A DNA stretch of 64,000 nucleotides, taken from NCBI GenBank assembly GCA_032207245.1, contig CM063502.1, positions 47,763,404 through 47,827,403 on the forward strand, in the 5' to 3' direction. This document shows positions 35,401-46,049 of this stretch, piece by piece. Each line of letters starts with the position of its first letter. Within the stretch, counting starts at the first letter, position 1. The notes beneath the pieces are model-generated. The model saw nothing but the letters and a program-made list of their open reading frames with translations, was not told the origin of the DNA and did no database searches. This DNA is from Pardosa pseudoannulata. Lineage: Eukaryota > Arthropoda > Arachnida > Araneae > Lycosidae. The translations under genes and the position numbers were made by a program.

Positions 35401-35928
35401 AATCATTTTATTTTTAATAGCTAAATTTTTTATTTCATCAAAATATGTATATCTTTATTTTACTTTCTCAAATTTTTTAAGAAGTTAGTGATTTTTATTT
35501 TCAATAATTACAAATTCGCCATGTTCTATCAAATTTATTTTTATTTCACAATTGCCATTTTTTAAAGAAAAAGCTTTCGTGATAGGTTTTGTTGTTTAAA
35601 ATTAAATTTTTATGTAGGTAAAACATTAGTACTAAAAGACATTCAATCTCGGAAATGAATTATCCCATTCAGAACAGTACATATATATTACTCTTCACAG
35701 TAAAAAAAGTCGTGGAATTGGGAATTATTATGCAGCGGCTCACGGGCAACACAGTGTACTTACTGGACATTCGGCTATTAATAAACTGTTATAATTGTCA
35801 ACAATCTGAAACATGCGAGATTAATTCAGCATTTCAATCAATACATTTTATTATCTTTAATAGTGGTTCTAAACCTTTCATCGAAATATTTTAAAACCCA
35901 GACCGAAGGCTGGGTGCAAAGCAGCTAG
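32480..35928 (+). mobile_element. Non-autonomous Helitron (3.4 kb)
   Basis: It begins TCTATATATATATATAAATG after a host A. It ends with a hairpin (ACCCAG at 35896-35901 with CTGGGT at 35910-35915), then GCAAAGCAGCTAG and a host T. TC start, 3' hairpin, CTAG end and A/T insertion context are the Helitron hallmarks. No Rep/helicase coding remains. Inside are a 78-bp tandem duplication (32867-33022), a duplicated pair near 34420-34530 and 34655-34785, and another near 34160-34300 and 35470-35605. An unrelated-looking start at 33740 (GTATGTATG then TGGACGCAGACGGGCG) suggests it is composite. Confidence 0.72.
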
Positions 35929-36029
35929 TATAAGATAAATTAAAGTTGCTGCTCAATGTCTAATAGTGGTTATACGAGTGCTATTTTTATATTTTCTTTT
36001 TAAGTACAACAGCACTTTGCAGGCCTTGG

Positions 36030-36410
36030 TTGTATTAACCATGCACACTTTCTAGTACCCTCCATCCCTAGTGATTCATCTCCTCTTCAGAACATCCAAG
36101 TCTTTCTCTACATCATCCAGACATCCGGTTAGGAGTCTTCCTCAGATACAGGTTCCCACAGGATTTTGGTAGCGGATATTTTAAAGACACTGTTATCTCA
36201 GCTTCTCCAAACTTGGCCCAAACATCTTAATCTGTTGCTCTGGATGACTTGAGTTATCTGTGGTTGCCTGTAATGTTGGTATAATTTGAAACTGAGTTGA
36301 GTTCTCCAGAATCTGCTCCCTGTACTGGGCTAAGGATAGCTCTGAGAAATTTTCTCTCAAACGTGTTCAGAGAAGGCTGACTGTCAGTTTTGAGAGATTT
36401 TTATATTTTA
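36030..36410 (-). pseudogene. LINE reverse-transcriptase C-terminal relic
   Basis: Minus-strand translation in broken frames gives MFGPSLEKLR, then GCLDDVEKDLDVLKRR. This matches the end of CR1/RTE-type LINE proteins (RWFGHVxRM and RWxDDVEKDLxxLxxR). Several stops are present. Confidence 0.6.
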
Positions 36411-36419
36411 CAGATAATA

Positions 36420-39400
36420 AAAAATATTATAACTATAATTTGTAGTTTAACAAACAGTAATTTATAAAGATAAAATTTATCATAGTGTTTTAAAATAATT
36501 TTTGCACTGATATATAAATAAATTGGAAAAAAACCAATCCTACCTACAAATATACATGTAGTTAGAATGAAAATTTGCAAAATGAACTGCTTAAATGGTT
36601 GTTTGAAGCCCTACAGTCCATTATTGAAAAATTTTTACACTCTCATTCTAGAAACTCTATCATATCTTCTTGAGATTTAAGATTGGACTCATAGGATTTT
36701 AAGTAACATGGGAATTGAATATCATTATAATATACATGTAATATAAAGATATATAGAGGTTTATTTGCCTATAACTTTGTCTATGTTCTCAAAAATGAAG
36801 TTATATTTATATACACACAAATAAAAAGATAACACTTTGACCAATACTAATAGAAAGTCATTGTACCAAAGCACAGGCACCTGTGCTTGTATTAAATAAA
36901 ATAACATAATAAAAGATCTCTTAAGTTAAAAGTTCTGTTGTATTGATTTAAAAAATCTGTTTTCATTGCTCTTGCTGAAAATATTTCAAAGAAAAACCAC
37001 CCAGTAGTTCATAAACTGGCATAGGTTTGAAAAAATCGTTCTGTTTATTTTGTTTTCATATCTTTTTATAATATTTCAGCAAAGAAAATAATATTTCTTT
37101 CCTTTAACTCAATTCAAATGAAAAATCTTCATGAAACTTTGAGATGATGAAATGAGAAGTTAGCTAAGCTTGAAAATAAATAATTGATGGTTTCAAGTAA
37201 TATACATTTTAAAGCAAATGATTTTTCTATATATATTGCTGTTATTTTCATAAATTAAAACTTTCAAGGTTATTAACAAACAATAATTAACAAAGTTTAT
37301 ATTTATGAATGAATGAAATCGCCTTTAGGAAAGCTCTTGGGGGATTCCCCAAGAGCAGGGCACTGCGACCAGAGGTCTATTGTACCCAAAGTTTATATTT
37401 AAGAAAAACAACTAATAATAATATCTCTACTCTTGTTCACCAACTAATACAGCTAGACTAAAATTTCCCAGCCTTTACTTGAAAAAAAAAAATGTGATGA
37501 TGATGATGAAACAACAATTATCTTGGGCAAATGTACAATTCTCACAGATAAAAGCACAGGGAACTCAGCAATTTTTTCAGATAAATCTAAGTTCTAAATG
37601 AGAAATTGGTTGTTCAATTGTAATGTTAATTCTATTACTTGTATATTTTGGAATTACTTCAGAAAGAATACCCCTTAGCAAACTTGATGAAATTGCTCCT
37701 GCTGTTTGCTAAACAAGAATACATAAACTAATTTGCCTTTTAGTTTTGACTGTCGAACAAGGTACAGGAATAATGAAAAAGAGTAAATTTTTTGGTATTT
37801 AAGAGGAAATTTTTTGGTATTTTAACAAAACAGGTTATTTTATGGCATTTTTGGCAACTTTTATTGGAATAATATAATAAATTATATGCTTTTACTCTAT
37901 TATTAAAAACTACTTTCAAACTGGATATTCATATTTCAGAGCAATTAATCCTCAACATCTTACAAACTGTACATTATTTTAAAAAATTAGCCATAATGAA
38001 CTATTGGAGAATGGAATTACAAACCAGTAAAAAATGACATCCACATGATAATGATAAATTACAGTTTGGGTTTTTCGTAAAGTTGTCATTGTTCATTGAA
38101 GTCAATCAATTTAATTACAAATAAGAATTAGATGTATTTAACGTATAATTAAAGGAGCACAAGGGGAGCCAGACACCAACTACTATAGATCAAAATATGG
38201 ACACAAATTCTTCGGCCACGAAGTGATCAAAAGGGAAAACTTAGGTTCACATGTTTACAGGTTTATCACCAAATAAAACAAATTTCTATTTCTTGTATGA
38301 GCTTTTACAGTAGTCACTTAAAAATTGTATTTTTAATTCATATCCATAAGTATTGTGCATTGAACTCATCATTGCACATCAAATCAGCGATCATTTCAAA
38401 AACCTGCTCATTAAACTTTTAATTCTAATATTTTAATTTTAGATTGAAGACCAAGAAAATCAAAATGTTCATAGACATATTGGGATTTCTTTATGCATCC
38501 TGCCTTGTGCATGTTACATATGGGCAAAATTTTCTTAATACTTACAAATTATCATAGAATAAAAATCATATTTATACTCTTATCACAGTGGGAGACACTT
38601 TTAAAAACTTATAACTAACACTTTATGTACTGTAAAATATTTAGTTATGAGAACACAAGAATGAAATATCATTCACTATTAATCAATCTCCACCAAAAAT
38701 CATAAACAATTCTTAGGACCAAAACAACAATCTCATCGTTTTCAATGTCGCCTTTTTTACCCTAAGACTAAAAAAGGAGAAATTCATAATTAACGTAAAT
38801 GTCTCCTTTAGCTGAGATTATTCAAATATTTATTTCTATTAACTTGAAAAAATTTCTAACTGCTAAGCTTAATGATATTTACTAAACAGAAACATCCGTA
38901 ATTTTAAAAGCATTCATTACATGGCAATTAAGTGTGAATAAAAAATAAATAAAACACAAGTCACAAAATTTCACTAAACTACTAACAAAATAAACAAATT
39001 CTCTCCAATAAAATAAAATACCAATAAGTGAAAAAAACTTTAAAGCATTTATACAACTTCAAAACTAGTCTTAATTTTATCGCTAATTACATGCAGTCTA
39101 GAAAAATTCCTTAAGCTAATTTTTTTCCCCAGCGTTTAATGATCATACTTCTGTTTATAATGCCTGTAAACCAATCCTATAATACTGAAATAAATTTTTA
39201 AAATACACACAAGTATTTCAAATTTCACCTGAATTAGTTCCATAACTGAAATAGAAGGTGTAGTCGATCCAATAAGTGATTACATATTCACGAACGTTCG
39301 AAAACATAAACTCTATTTTCGAAACCAAAACTTCCCACAAATCACATTGAAGTAGAAGTGTTTATAAGAAAAGGAGAAAAGTTCATTGACGCAACTGAAT

Positions 39401-40520
39401 ATCTTGCTTTTACACAAGTAAAACAGCTCATAGAAAAAGCAGTGATATGTTAACTGCAGAATAAAAATTTGAAGAAAATAATGAAAATATATTGACCTCT
39501 ATTTCATATACTTTGCAATTCCTTTAATATTTATAGTCCTATAATTTCTACAAACCAGTCTTTGTTTCACTAAGCAAAACTAAGTATCAGTGGTAATTTT
39601 ATGTTGACTGTTTATCCTATATGGTGGTATTGACTTTCCGTAAGACAGCTATATGCTAAAGATCTCGTTATATATTCAAGACAGGTTTCAGAAGGAAGAG
39701 AAAATATTTTTAAACAGCATTTACAGTCATATCACCGAAATAGAAATGTATGCAGTACTGTTAGAGGCTAGAATTGCACCCCATTTTTACCTAACACCTT
39801 TATGCGCCCTGATTCATTTTAAATTCCATGATATTCTATTAACTAAAAAATATTATGAATACCAATTTTAGAAGTACTAAGAATATGATTATTATTTCAC
39901 GTGCAGAAACAGAGTTTTCCGCTGTAAATCCAAACTCTTTCATTTCTACTTCGACGATGCACTTTTAGTAATAAACCAAAATACCATATTTATTTCTCAA
40001 TGTATTCCACTTTTTCTATGTTTTTTAAACCTTACCATATACTAGTTTCTAGACATTGACCATCTAACACAAGCTTAAAAGCAAAACCTTTCTAAAATCT
40101 CCCGCTTTCATCTATAAAATGCGAAAACTCCTTATTATTAGATTTGTTTTACGTATGAGTTGGCGTGTATAAGTTTGTGAATCGAGTACCATTTGACTTT
40201 TAATATTTGTTTTTGCTGTAAGTGAAATTTTCATTCCTCACATTAGAGGATATGTGATTTCTGGCCATGTACCGAAATTTATAATTTAAGATCCCATATG
40301 CATTCTTCCTGCTATTATTACTCCACACGTTATTATTTAGAATATTTATCTTAATAATATTGCCAACTCTCCCAACCCATTCAACAATCTTAAATTTCCT
40401 GATAATATAGATTCTACTATCGAATATTTACCTATATTATGACCAGTACCTTTATTTGTATTAAGTCTCATGTGCTGAAGTAAATGTATCAAAAACTCCC
40501 TCTATATATTAAGTTTCTGA
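36420..40520. other. Intergenic, no gene recognised
   Basis: AT-rich with no coding trace. A perfect 10-bp hairpin, GCTCTTGGGG/CCCCAAGAGC, lies at 37333-37356 inside a short GC-richer patch that may be a repeat fragment. CGAACGTTCG at about 39292 is a small palindrome with no clear role. Confidence 0.5.
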
Positions 40521-40529
40521 TCATCAAGA

Positions 40530-40673
40530 CAAACAGATTAAGGAAGATCTTACTATGATGAGTGACTTGGCAATGTGGCCAACATAAGTCAGAAGTTACG
40601 ACCCCAGGGGCTAACTTCTGCAATCCAGCTAAAGGGACCACATTCCCGGTGGGGAGAACAGCTCGCCTTTTTT
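40530..40673 (+). ncRNA. Candidate structured small RNA
   Basis: A GC-richer patch in AT-rich DNA can fold. The outer arms are AATGTGG (40572-40578) and CCACATT (40638-40644). The inner arms are CAGAAGTTA (40590-40598) and TAACTTCTG (40612-40620). It ends in GCTCGCC followed by T6 at 40668-40673, like a Pol III terminator, and TATATATTA lies at 40503. I match it to no known RNA family. It could equally be the start of the repeat that follows. Confidence 0.25.
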
Positions 40674-40674
40674 A

Positions 40675-41770
40675 TTTGTTTATTTATATTAAGCCGCCTT
40701 CAACCCCATTTTTCGTATTAATTAATTTTAATTTTTAAAATTTTATCAACATTTAATTTTTAACTAGTAATTACGGTCTAGGTTTCTTTTAACCCCTGAA
40801 ACTAATGCGAGGTCTCAGTGGCTATTTTTGAGCAAGCCGAAAAACGGGGATTCGCACGGTGAGTCGCAATGACTCACGAATGATGATTCCAAGGCCCAGG
40901 ACTGCGACCGTCACCTTTCTAAATTTCCTGCCTCTCTTTTTTGTCTATCCGGTTCCCATTTCGAAGTGCAACGAGCAAAAATTTCTCGGGTTAAAACTAG
41001 CCCTATTTTTGGCCCATTTGGTTCGCACCACCCTCACAAATTCCGGCGTCAAGAGGCCTGCTAGAGCATTTACCCACACAGCACATACGATCATATTTCG
41101 TCCCATTCTTGTTTAGTTCGTCCAAAATACGCTTCACACTCGGAAGTGAAGTCCCATTATTGTCACTGACTAACGTAAATTTAACTAACATGTTCAAAAC
41201 TTGTAACCTAAGTAACTAAATCTGAACGTAAAGCATAAAGTAATGCATGAACATAAATTCAACGAATTTTGAATTAAATTTCTACCAGAATTGTACGTAG
41301 ATTATAAGAACATTTGCGCATGCGCTTTTAAGAAAATCATTGCATTCTGTTTTAGGTAACTTCTAGCGCGAATATTTTTGTCTTCAAATATTTCTTTTAA
41401 GGAGTTAAGGTGATTGAATTGGATAACCATGTTTTCTATAAACGTATGTAATCGGGAAGAATTGCGTAATTTGAATAATGTTATCAAATCACAGATAAAT
41501 GCTATTATTGACGTGTCTCATATTTCAAACTTTCTTAATGGCATAATGTAAACATTAAGTTAATGTAACATTAATGGCATAATGTAAACATTAATGTTTA
41601 CTACTATAGTAGTATTCCAAATTCCTCCATCGTCCGCTATTCTGCTGCGTTCATCCGCCAGTGATAGAAGAGGGTTTTTCGAGTGGAGTGGTCCATTACT
41701 TAAGGTCTGCCCACCATCGTTGGAAGATGCCTGGATGGCCTGACGGCCATATAAGCCCTGTTCGGTGTTT
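40675..41770 (+). repeat. Dispersed repeat R2, copy 1, interrupted
   Basis: About 40780-41060 and 41640-41770 match, in order, the reverse complement of 44270-44860. Shared words are AGGCCCAGGACTGCGACCGTC, AATTTCCTG, GTGCAACGAGC, GGTTCGC(A/G)CCACCCT, then CTATTCTGCTGCGTTC and CTGCCCACCATCG. The 41060-41640 gap is absent from the other copy and may be an insertion. It contains two GGCATAATGTAAACATTAA repeats at 41538-41615. The class is unknown. Confidence 0.55.
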
Positions 41771-42385
41771 GATTGATCAAGGAAGATTCGGCAAAGAAAT
41801 GGCGACTACTCTATTAGAAAAGAATTATGTAAACACCAATGCTAGTGTAAAAAGGAAATCTCTAAATTCTAGAGGAAAAGCTCGATAAATTTTATTGAGT
41901 CCGGAGTTTTAAAAGATTTATAAACTCTTACTCCTATGTCCCTTCAAATGCAAATAATTGTGACTTTGGAAGCAAAATTCAAAGCCATTGCTTTTAATTA
42001 TAAAAACTAATTTACCTCTCATCCCGGTATTTACTGCCCCATTGCTATACTTAAGGTTAATGAGGTTCTGAGGCAATTTAAAAATGATAGACTTCGCTGT
42101 TTTAATAAGGAAGAAACCGAGCCCATTACCTTAACGAAATTTTTAATGATATTAAAATCAGCCGAACAAAAAATCTCCGGATATTAATGGTTTAGATTAA
42201 CAAATGTTATTAAATTTGAGTTAACGTGTATTTTTGAAATATTTTTAACCTTGTTAACGGAATTAATCCTCCTCCCTATAACCTCCTTGAATTATCAGTG
42301 TGATCTTGTAAATGGAACTATTAAATTTAGGTATTTTTTCTAAAGCTGGAAAACCCAAGATGTTATTCCGATCCCCAAGCCAGGT

Positions 42386-42500
42386 GGGTTTAGGTTTCGT
42401 TTCGAGTACTTCGGTCTACTTTTTATGCAACACAAGGGCTAATGAGACCAGAACCAATTGCTTAAAGATGATTCCGAATGGCTACGATCATCCATGCTGT
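42386..42500 (-). repeat. SINE fragment lacking the tRNA head
   Basis: Body and tail of the 21849 family (GGTCTCATTAGCCCTTGTG on the minus strand). It breaks off at CATCCATG, exactly where the tRNA-like head would start, and continues into unrelated sequence. Confidence 0.7.
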
Positions 42501-42504
42501 AACG

Positions 42505-43025
42505 TACCCCACTTCCTGGTGCGCTATGCTAGCGCTGGACCTGACCGCCTACTTTACTGGGGTAGGCATGTTCGTAGACAGTCGCTGGGATTCATAACCA
42601 AAACAATTCCTCCAAAGCTTAAGCAGACAACACGAATTTATTTACAAGATTTATGAAACATTAGAGTAAAACAAAGTGTCATAGTTTGAGTCTCGGAGTT
42701 AGTCTTAATCAGAAAGGATGGCCCAGCTTTCCATGTCAGCATAAAACCGGCGTAGTATATCTCTCACATCAGAGCGGTCTCCCGATCGTAGTCTCTGTCG
42801 ACTCTCCGACTCCAACTGCCCTCTCCTGCAGGTTTTCTCTACTTTCTTTGGGGGGTCAGCATTCTCGAATCTTGACCCCTTCCGAAAAGAGAAATCCTCC
42901 ATTTGAGATGTACTACCGGCCTGCAAAAAACACAAACAAGCGACACATCCAAAAAGCCTTATCAGTCCCCCTTAGCCGGCCGGCTCATATTTACCCAAGG
43001 AACACCGGGTGAAAGAGGTCAATGG
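42505..43025. other. GC-richer island, unidentified
   Basis: About 520 bp of markedly higher GC content with short open frames on both strands (plus 42686-43012, minus 42935-42705). None matches a family I recognise. It is sandwiched between repeat fragments, so a transposon or other foreign insertion is likelier than a host gene. Confidence 0.4.
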
Positions 43026-43094
43026 GGGCGATTTTGTAGATATCAAGAAGGGCACACATATGCGAAACACTGGTCATGAGTGCAAATTCCTTAC

Positions 43095-43163
43095 ATATGC
43101 CACAGTGGGATTCGAACCCACGAACTCTGGTACCGAAGATCAGCGCTCTAACTATTCGGCCCA
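43095..43163 (-). repeat. tRNA-like SINE head
   Basis: The minus strand has GGGCCGAATAGTTAGAGCGC and GTGGGTTCGAATCCCACTG at tRNA spacing. The body of the main family is absent and no CCA end or clear anticodon stem was identified, so a functional tRNA is unlikely. Confidence 0.55.
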
Positions 43164-43289
43164 AGCCGGGTAGGATATTTTGCTTTTCAAAATGTATCTG
43201 GACATTAGCTTGCTTTGCTCAATGAGTAAACTGGTCGAACCCATACTGTGTCTATGAATCAGTACGTTCTTCGATACAAACAGTATAAT

Positions 43290-43960
43290 TATTTATGACT
43301 GTTTTGGCTTCAGAGCACGGCATTGGAGAACACGCTAAACTGCTTATGATCACGGAGTTCATCCATGATGGATCCCAAAACTGTATGCAGACTGGAGTTA
43401 TTTTCTTGATACTGAAAAAGATTTCCATTGGGGTCTGTCATAATGTCATTACATACAAACTAACTATCGACTTTCAGCCCAACTTATACAAAATTAATTC
43501 ATTCGTATCTTGACAGCAGGTGCTTTACAGTTCGCCATGCAAATTGTACTTAATCCGAATTCAGTTGCACTCAATATGCATTCCGGGGTATCAATTTTCG
43601 GGTCCCAGAAGGCTTCAAGCTTGGTCCCGTTCTTTTTAATTTATTTATTAATGATATTACTCCTAATTCATTCACTTGTTTCAATATTTGTAGACAATAC
43701 GGAAATACCAGCACAGTAATGTGCGCTATAAGCACAAACATCTTCATCGCGATGTTGATATTTTGGAACCTTTATTTATACGGTAGAGGATCAAACGTCG
43801 TTCAGTCAAAACTATAGTTGTTTTCTTAAGCCACAATCATGCCTCATTTCTGCCAGTCTTATTATATGACTAAATGGTTTTCTTTGAGAAGGAACTCGAG
43901 TATTTAGGTATTTATTTTGATAGTAGGCTGAAATTTCAGAAAACAAACTATACTATTGGA
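43290..43960 (+). pseudogene. Jockey-type reverse-transcriptase relic
   Basis: Broken plus-strand frames carry FLDTEKDF (FLDIEKAF in the family), GVPEGFKLGPVLFNLFINDI (GVPQGSVLGPLLFNLYxxDI), FVDNTEI (FADDTAI) and LEYLGIYFDSRLKF. These are RT motifs in the right order. The catalytic second Asp of the ADD box is changed to Asn, and several frameshifts are present. Confidence 0.8.
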
Positions 43961-44208
43961 TAGGATTTTAAAGACTGCAAGGACATTACCTCCTGCACAA
44001 TAATCGCACGAATTTGACTAATATTTTTTTTTAATACACAATGGTTCCTAGGCCAATTTTGTTGTGCTCAGCCACGGTAGCGCATACAAAAATTCAACTG
44101 CAGACTGTGATGAAAAAAAAAAAATACTTAGGCCATCATCATACTGCGATTTATGGTTTCCTTGTTAATTCGGGTCCCTTTCTCGGCTTTTACTCTCTCC
44201 TACTTTTT

Positions 44209-44253
44209 TGTATGTATGTATGTATGTATGTATGTATATATATATATATATAT
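44209..44253. repeat. (GTAT)n/(AT)n microsatellite
   Basis: Short tandem GTAT units that run into AT. Confidence 0.95.
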
Positions 44254-44269
44254 GTAATCCAGTGATTCT

Positions 44270-44860
44270 AAAATGGCCGGTTACATTTGATTATTCCTCC
44301 TATTCTTTTTTCTTTCCGGGCTACTGGACAATGAAGCGCCAAAAAGGCCCAGATGGCCGTGAGGCCCTCTAGCCGTACCCAGGCGACGGTAGGCAGATCG
44401 CAAGTACTGGGCCTCCCCATTGCGCAGTCGACTCTTCGAAGAACCCGTCGCACAGCAGGCGCCATCATGGAACGCAGAAGAATAGTGCTATCGAGGGAGG
44501 AGAATTTGAAAGACTACTGGATGATTAACGAACTTCTTGACGGCGGACTTAGTAAGGGTGGCGCGAACCGAGAAGATGAGCCAGAAAATGGAGAGGAATT
44601 AGGATTTAGCTCGTTGCACCTATAGACGGAAAACCGAAGAGCCAAACAAGAAAAACAGGAAATTTTGAGAGGCGACAGTCGCAATCCTGGGCCTCGGGAC
44701 CATCACCTGGGGGTCACTGAGACAGAAATTTCGCCCACCCTGCAGAACCCCCGTGACTCGAATTCCCTTTAAAAATAACTCTCTGGAGCCTTGAATTCCC
44801 TTCAGGTGTTGAAAAAGCGCTACTCAAAATAAATAAATAAATAAAAAAGGGCGGAATTTT
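44270..44860 (-). repeat. Dispersed repeat R2, copy 2
   Basis: Reverse-oriented relative of 40675-41770. A frame of 90 codons reads across it (44353-44625, plus) but matches nothing known. It ends next to a short AAAT-type tandem tract (44828-44845). Confidence 0.55.
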
Positions 44861-44879
44861 GCGGGTTAATGGAGAAGGA

Positions 44880-45340
44880 CAAGCCTAATGCAGCTAGACT
44901 GATGAATAATGTTGCAGTCAGACCACATTGAGGATAAGCACAATTTTGAGAACAATTTAAATCATTATTGAGGAGCTGCTAAAAAGACATCTTTACCATT
45001 TAACGGCAGACAAGAGAATGAATACGAAAAACACTTTGCTGGAATACAGGTGTATTTAAGAGCGAGACAGGTAAGATCTTCCGAAGGGACAAGAAAATTA
45101 GTGAATTTAAATGTTAGATCAGGAAAAAAACTGAGCCATTTGCCAGCAACAGCTGGTAAATGTGTTGAATGAACAGAAAATTTACATCTAATTCACAGAA
45201 AAATTTGGGAAATGTGTTGGAAGAATTTTACGTCAAGGACACTCCTTTGATTAAGACATTTTGTGGCTGAGAAAATAGATTTTACAGACTTAGGATGGCA
45301 GAGAGGAGGTTTTTAAAGAAATATTAAAGTGAAATAACTG
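44880..45340. other. Intergenic, nothing recognised
   Basis: No coding trace or repeat structure that I can support. Confidence 0.4.
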
Positions 45341-45348
45341 ATATATTA

Positions 45349-45406
45349 CACACACATATACATATGTATATACATACATATATATATATATACATACATA
45401 TATATA
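45349..45406. repeat. AC/AT microsatellite
   Basis: Mixed ACACAT, ATAC and AT units abutting the Tc1 terminus. Confidence 0.9.
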
Positions 45407-46040
45407 GACACTGTCTACCAATAAGTATTTGGACACCTGCAACAAAAAAGAAAAACTAACTTTATTCAAGATTAATAGTTGGTAGAGCCTCCACGAGTCA
45501 ATTACAACGTGAACCCTCTGGGGCATACTTTAGACAAGTATTTGTATTTCAGCTAGTGGTAATGTCTTCCACTCAGCTTAGAGTAGACATACAAGTTTCT
45601 TCATCGATTTTGGATGGGTTGTGCATCCCTTAATTCAGAGATCCAACTGGTCCCAGAGGTTCTCGATAGGGCAGATCAGTCCATTCGATGAACTCCATTG
45701 GCACCATACCAAGCCTTAGTTAACCTCAAAACAACTCATGACAACTGGCATTGCCATTGTCGTAACGGGGTCCAACTTGTAAAACTGCCACAGCGTAGGA
45801 AGCACATTGTCATCCAAAATAGTACGGTAGGCATCGGCATTTAGCTTACCATGAATAGGGACCAAGAGTCCCAGTGGTACCAAGAGAAACACCCCCAAAC
45901 CACAATTCCACCTCTGGCGAACTTGACTGTTGGCACAATGCATTCTGGCAGGAGACGTTCTCCAGGCAGACGCCAGACCCAGCCATCCATGGGAGTAATT
46001 TGGCTGAGGGGGCGTAATTGCCCCTCCCCCAGAATTTTTA
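45407..46040 (-). mobile_element. Tc1-like transposon remnant
   Basis: The left end carries CACTGTCTACCAATAAGTAT and TTGGACACC, typical of Tc1 terminal repeats. The minus strand encodes the C-terminal half of a Tc1 transposase: a GLGVF and [20 protein letters not shown] stretch, then DDNVLPTLWQFY. The glutamate region survives as IENLW-like sequence in another frame. There are stops and frameshifts. The element breaks off at about 46040, so the second terminal repeat and the DNA-binding half are lost. Confidence 0.85.
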
Positions 46041-46049
46041 GTGGAGGGC

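Noticed and set aside
37333..37356. Hairpin GCTCTTGGGG/CCCCAAGAGC as a terminator or RNA gene
   Set aside because: Single hairpin with no flanking gene, promoter or T run. Probably a repeat fragment.
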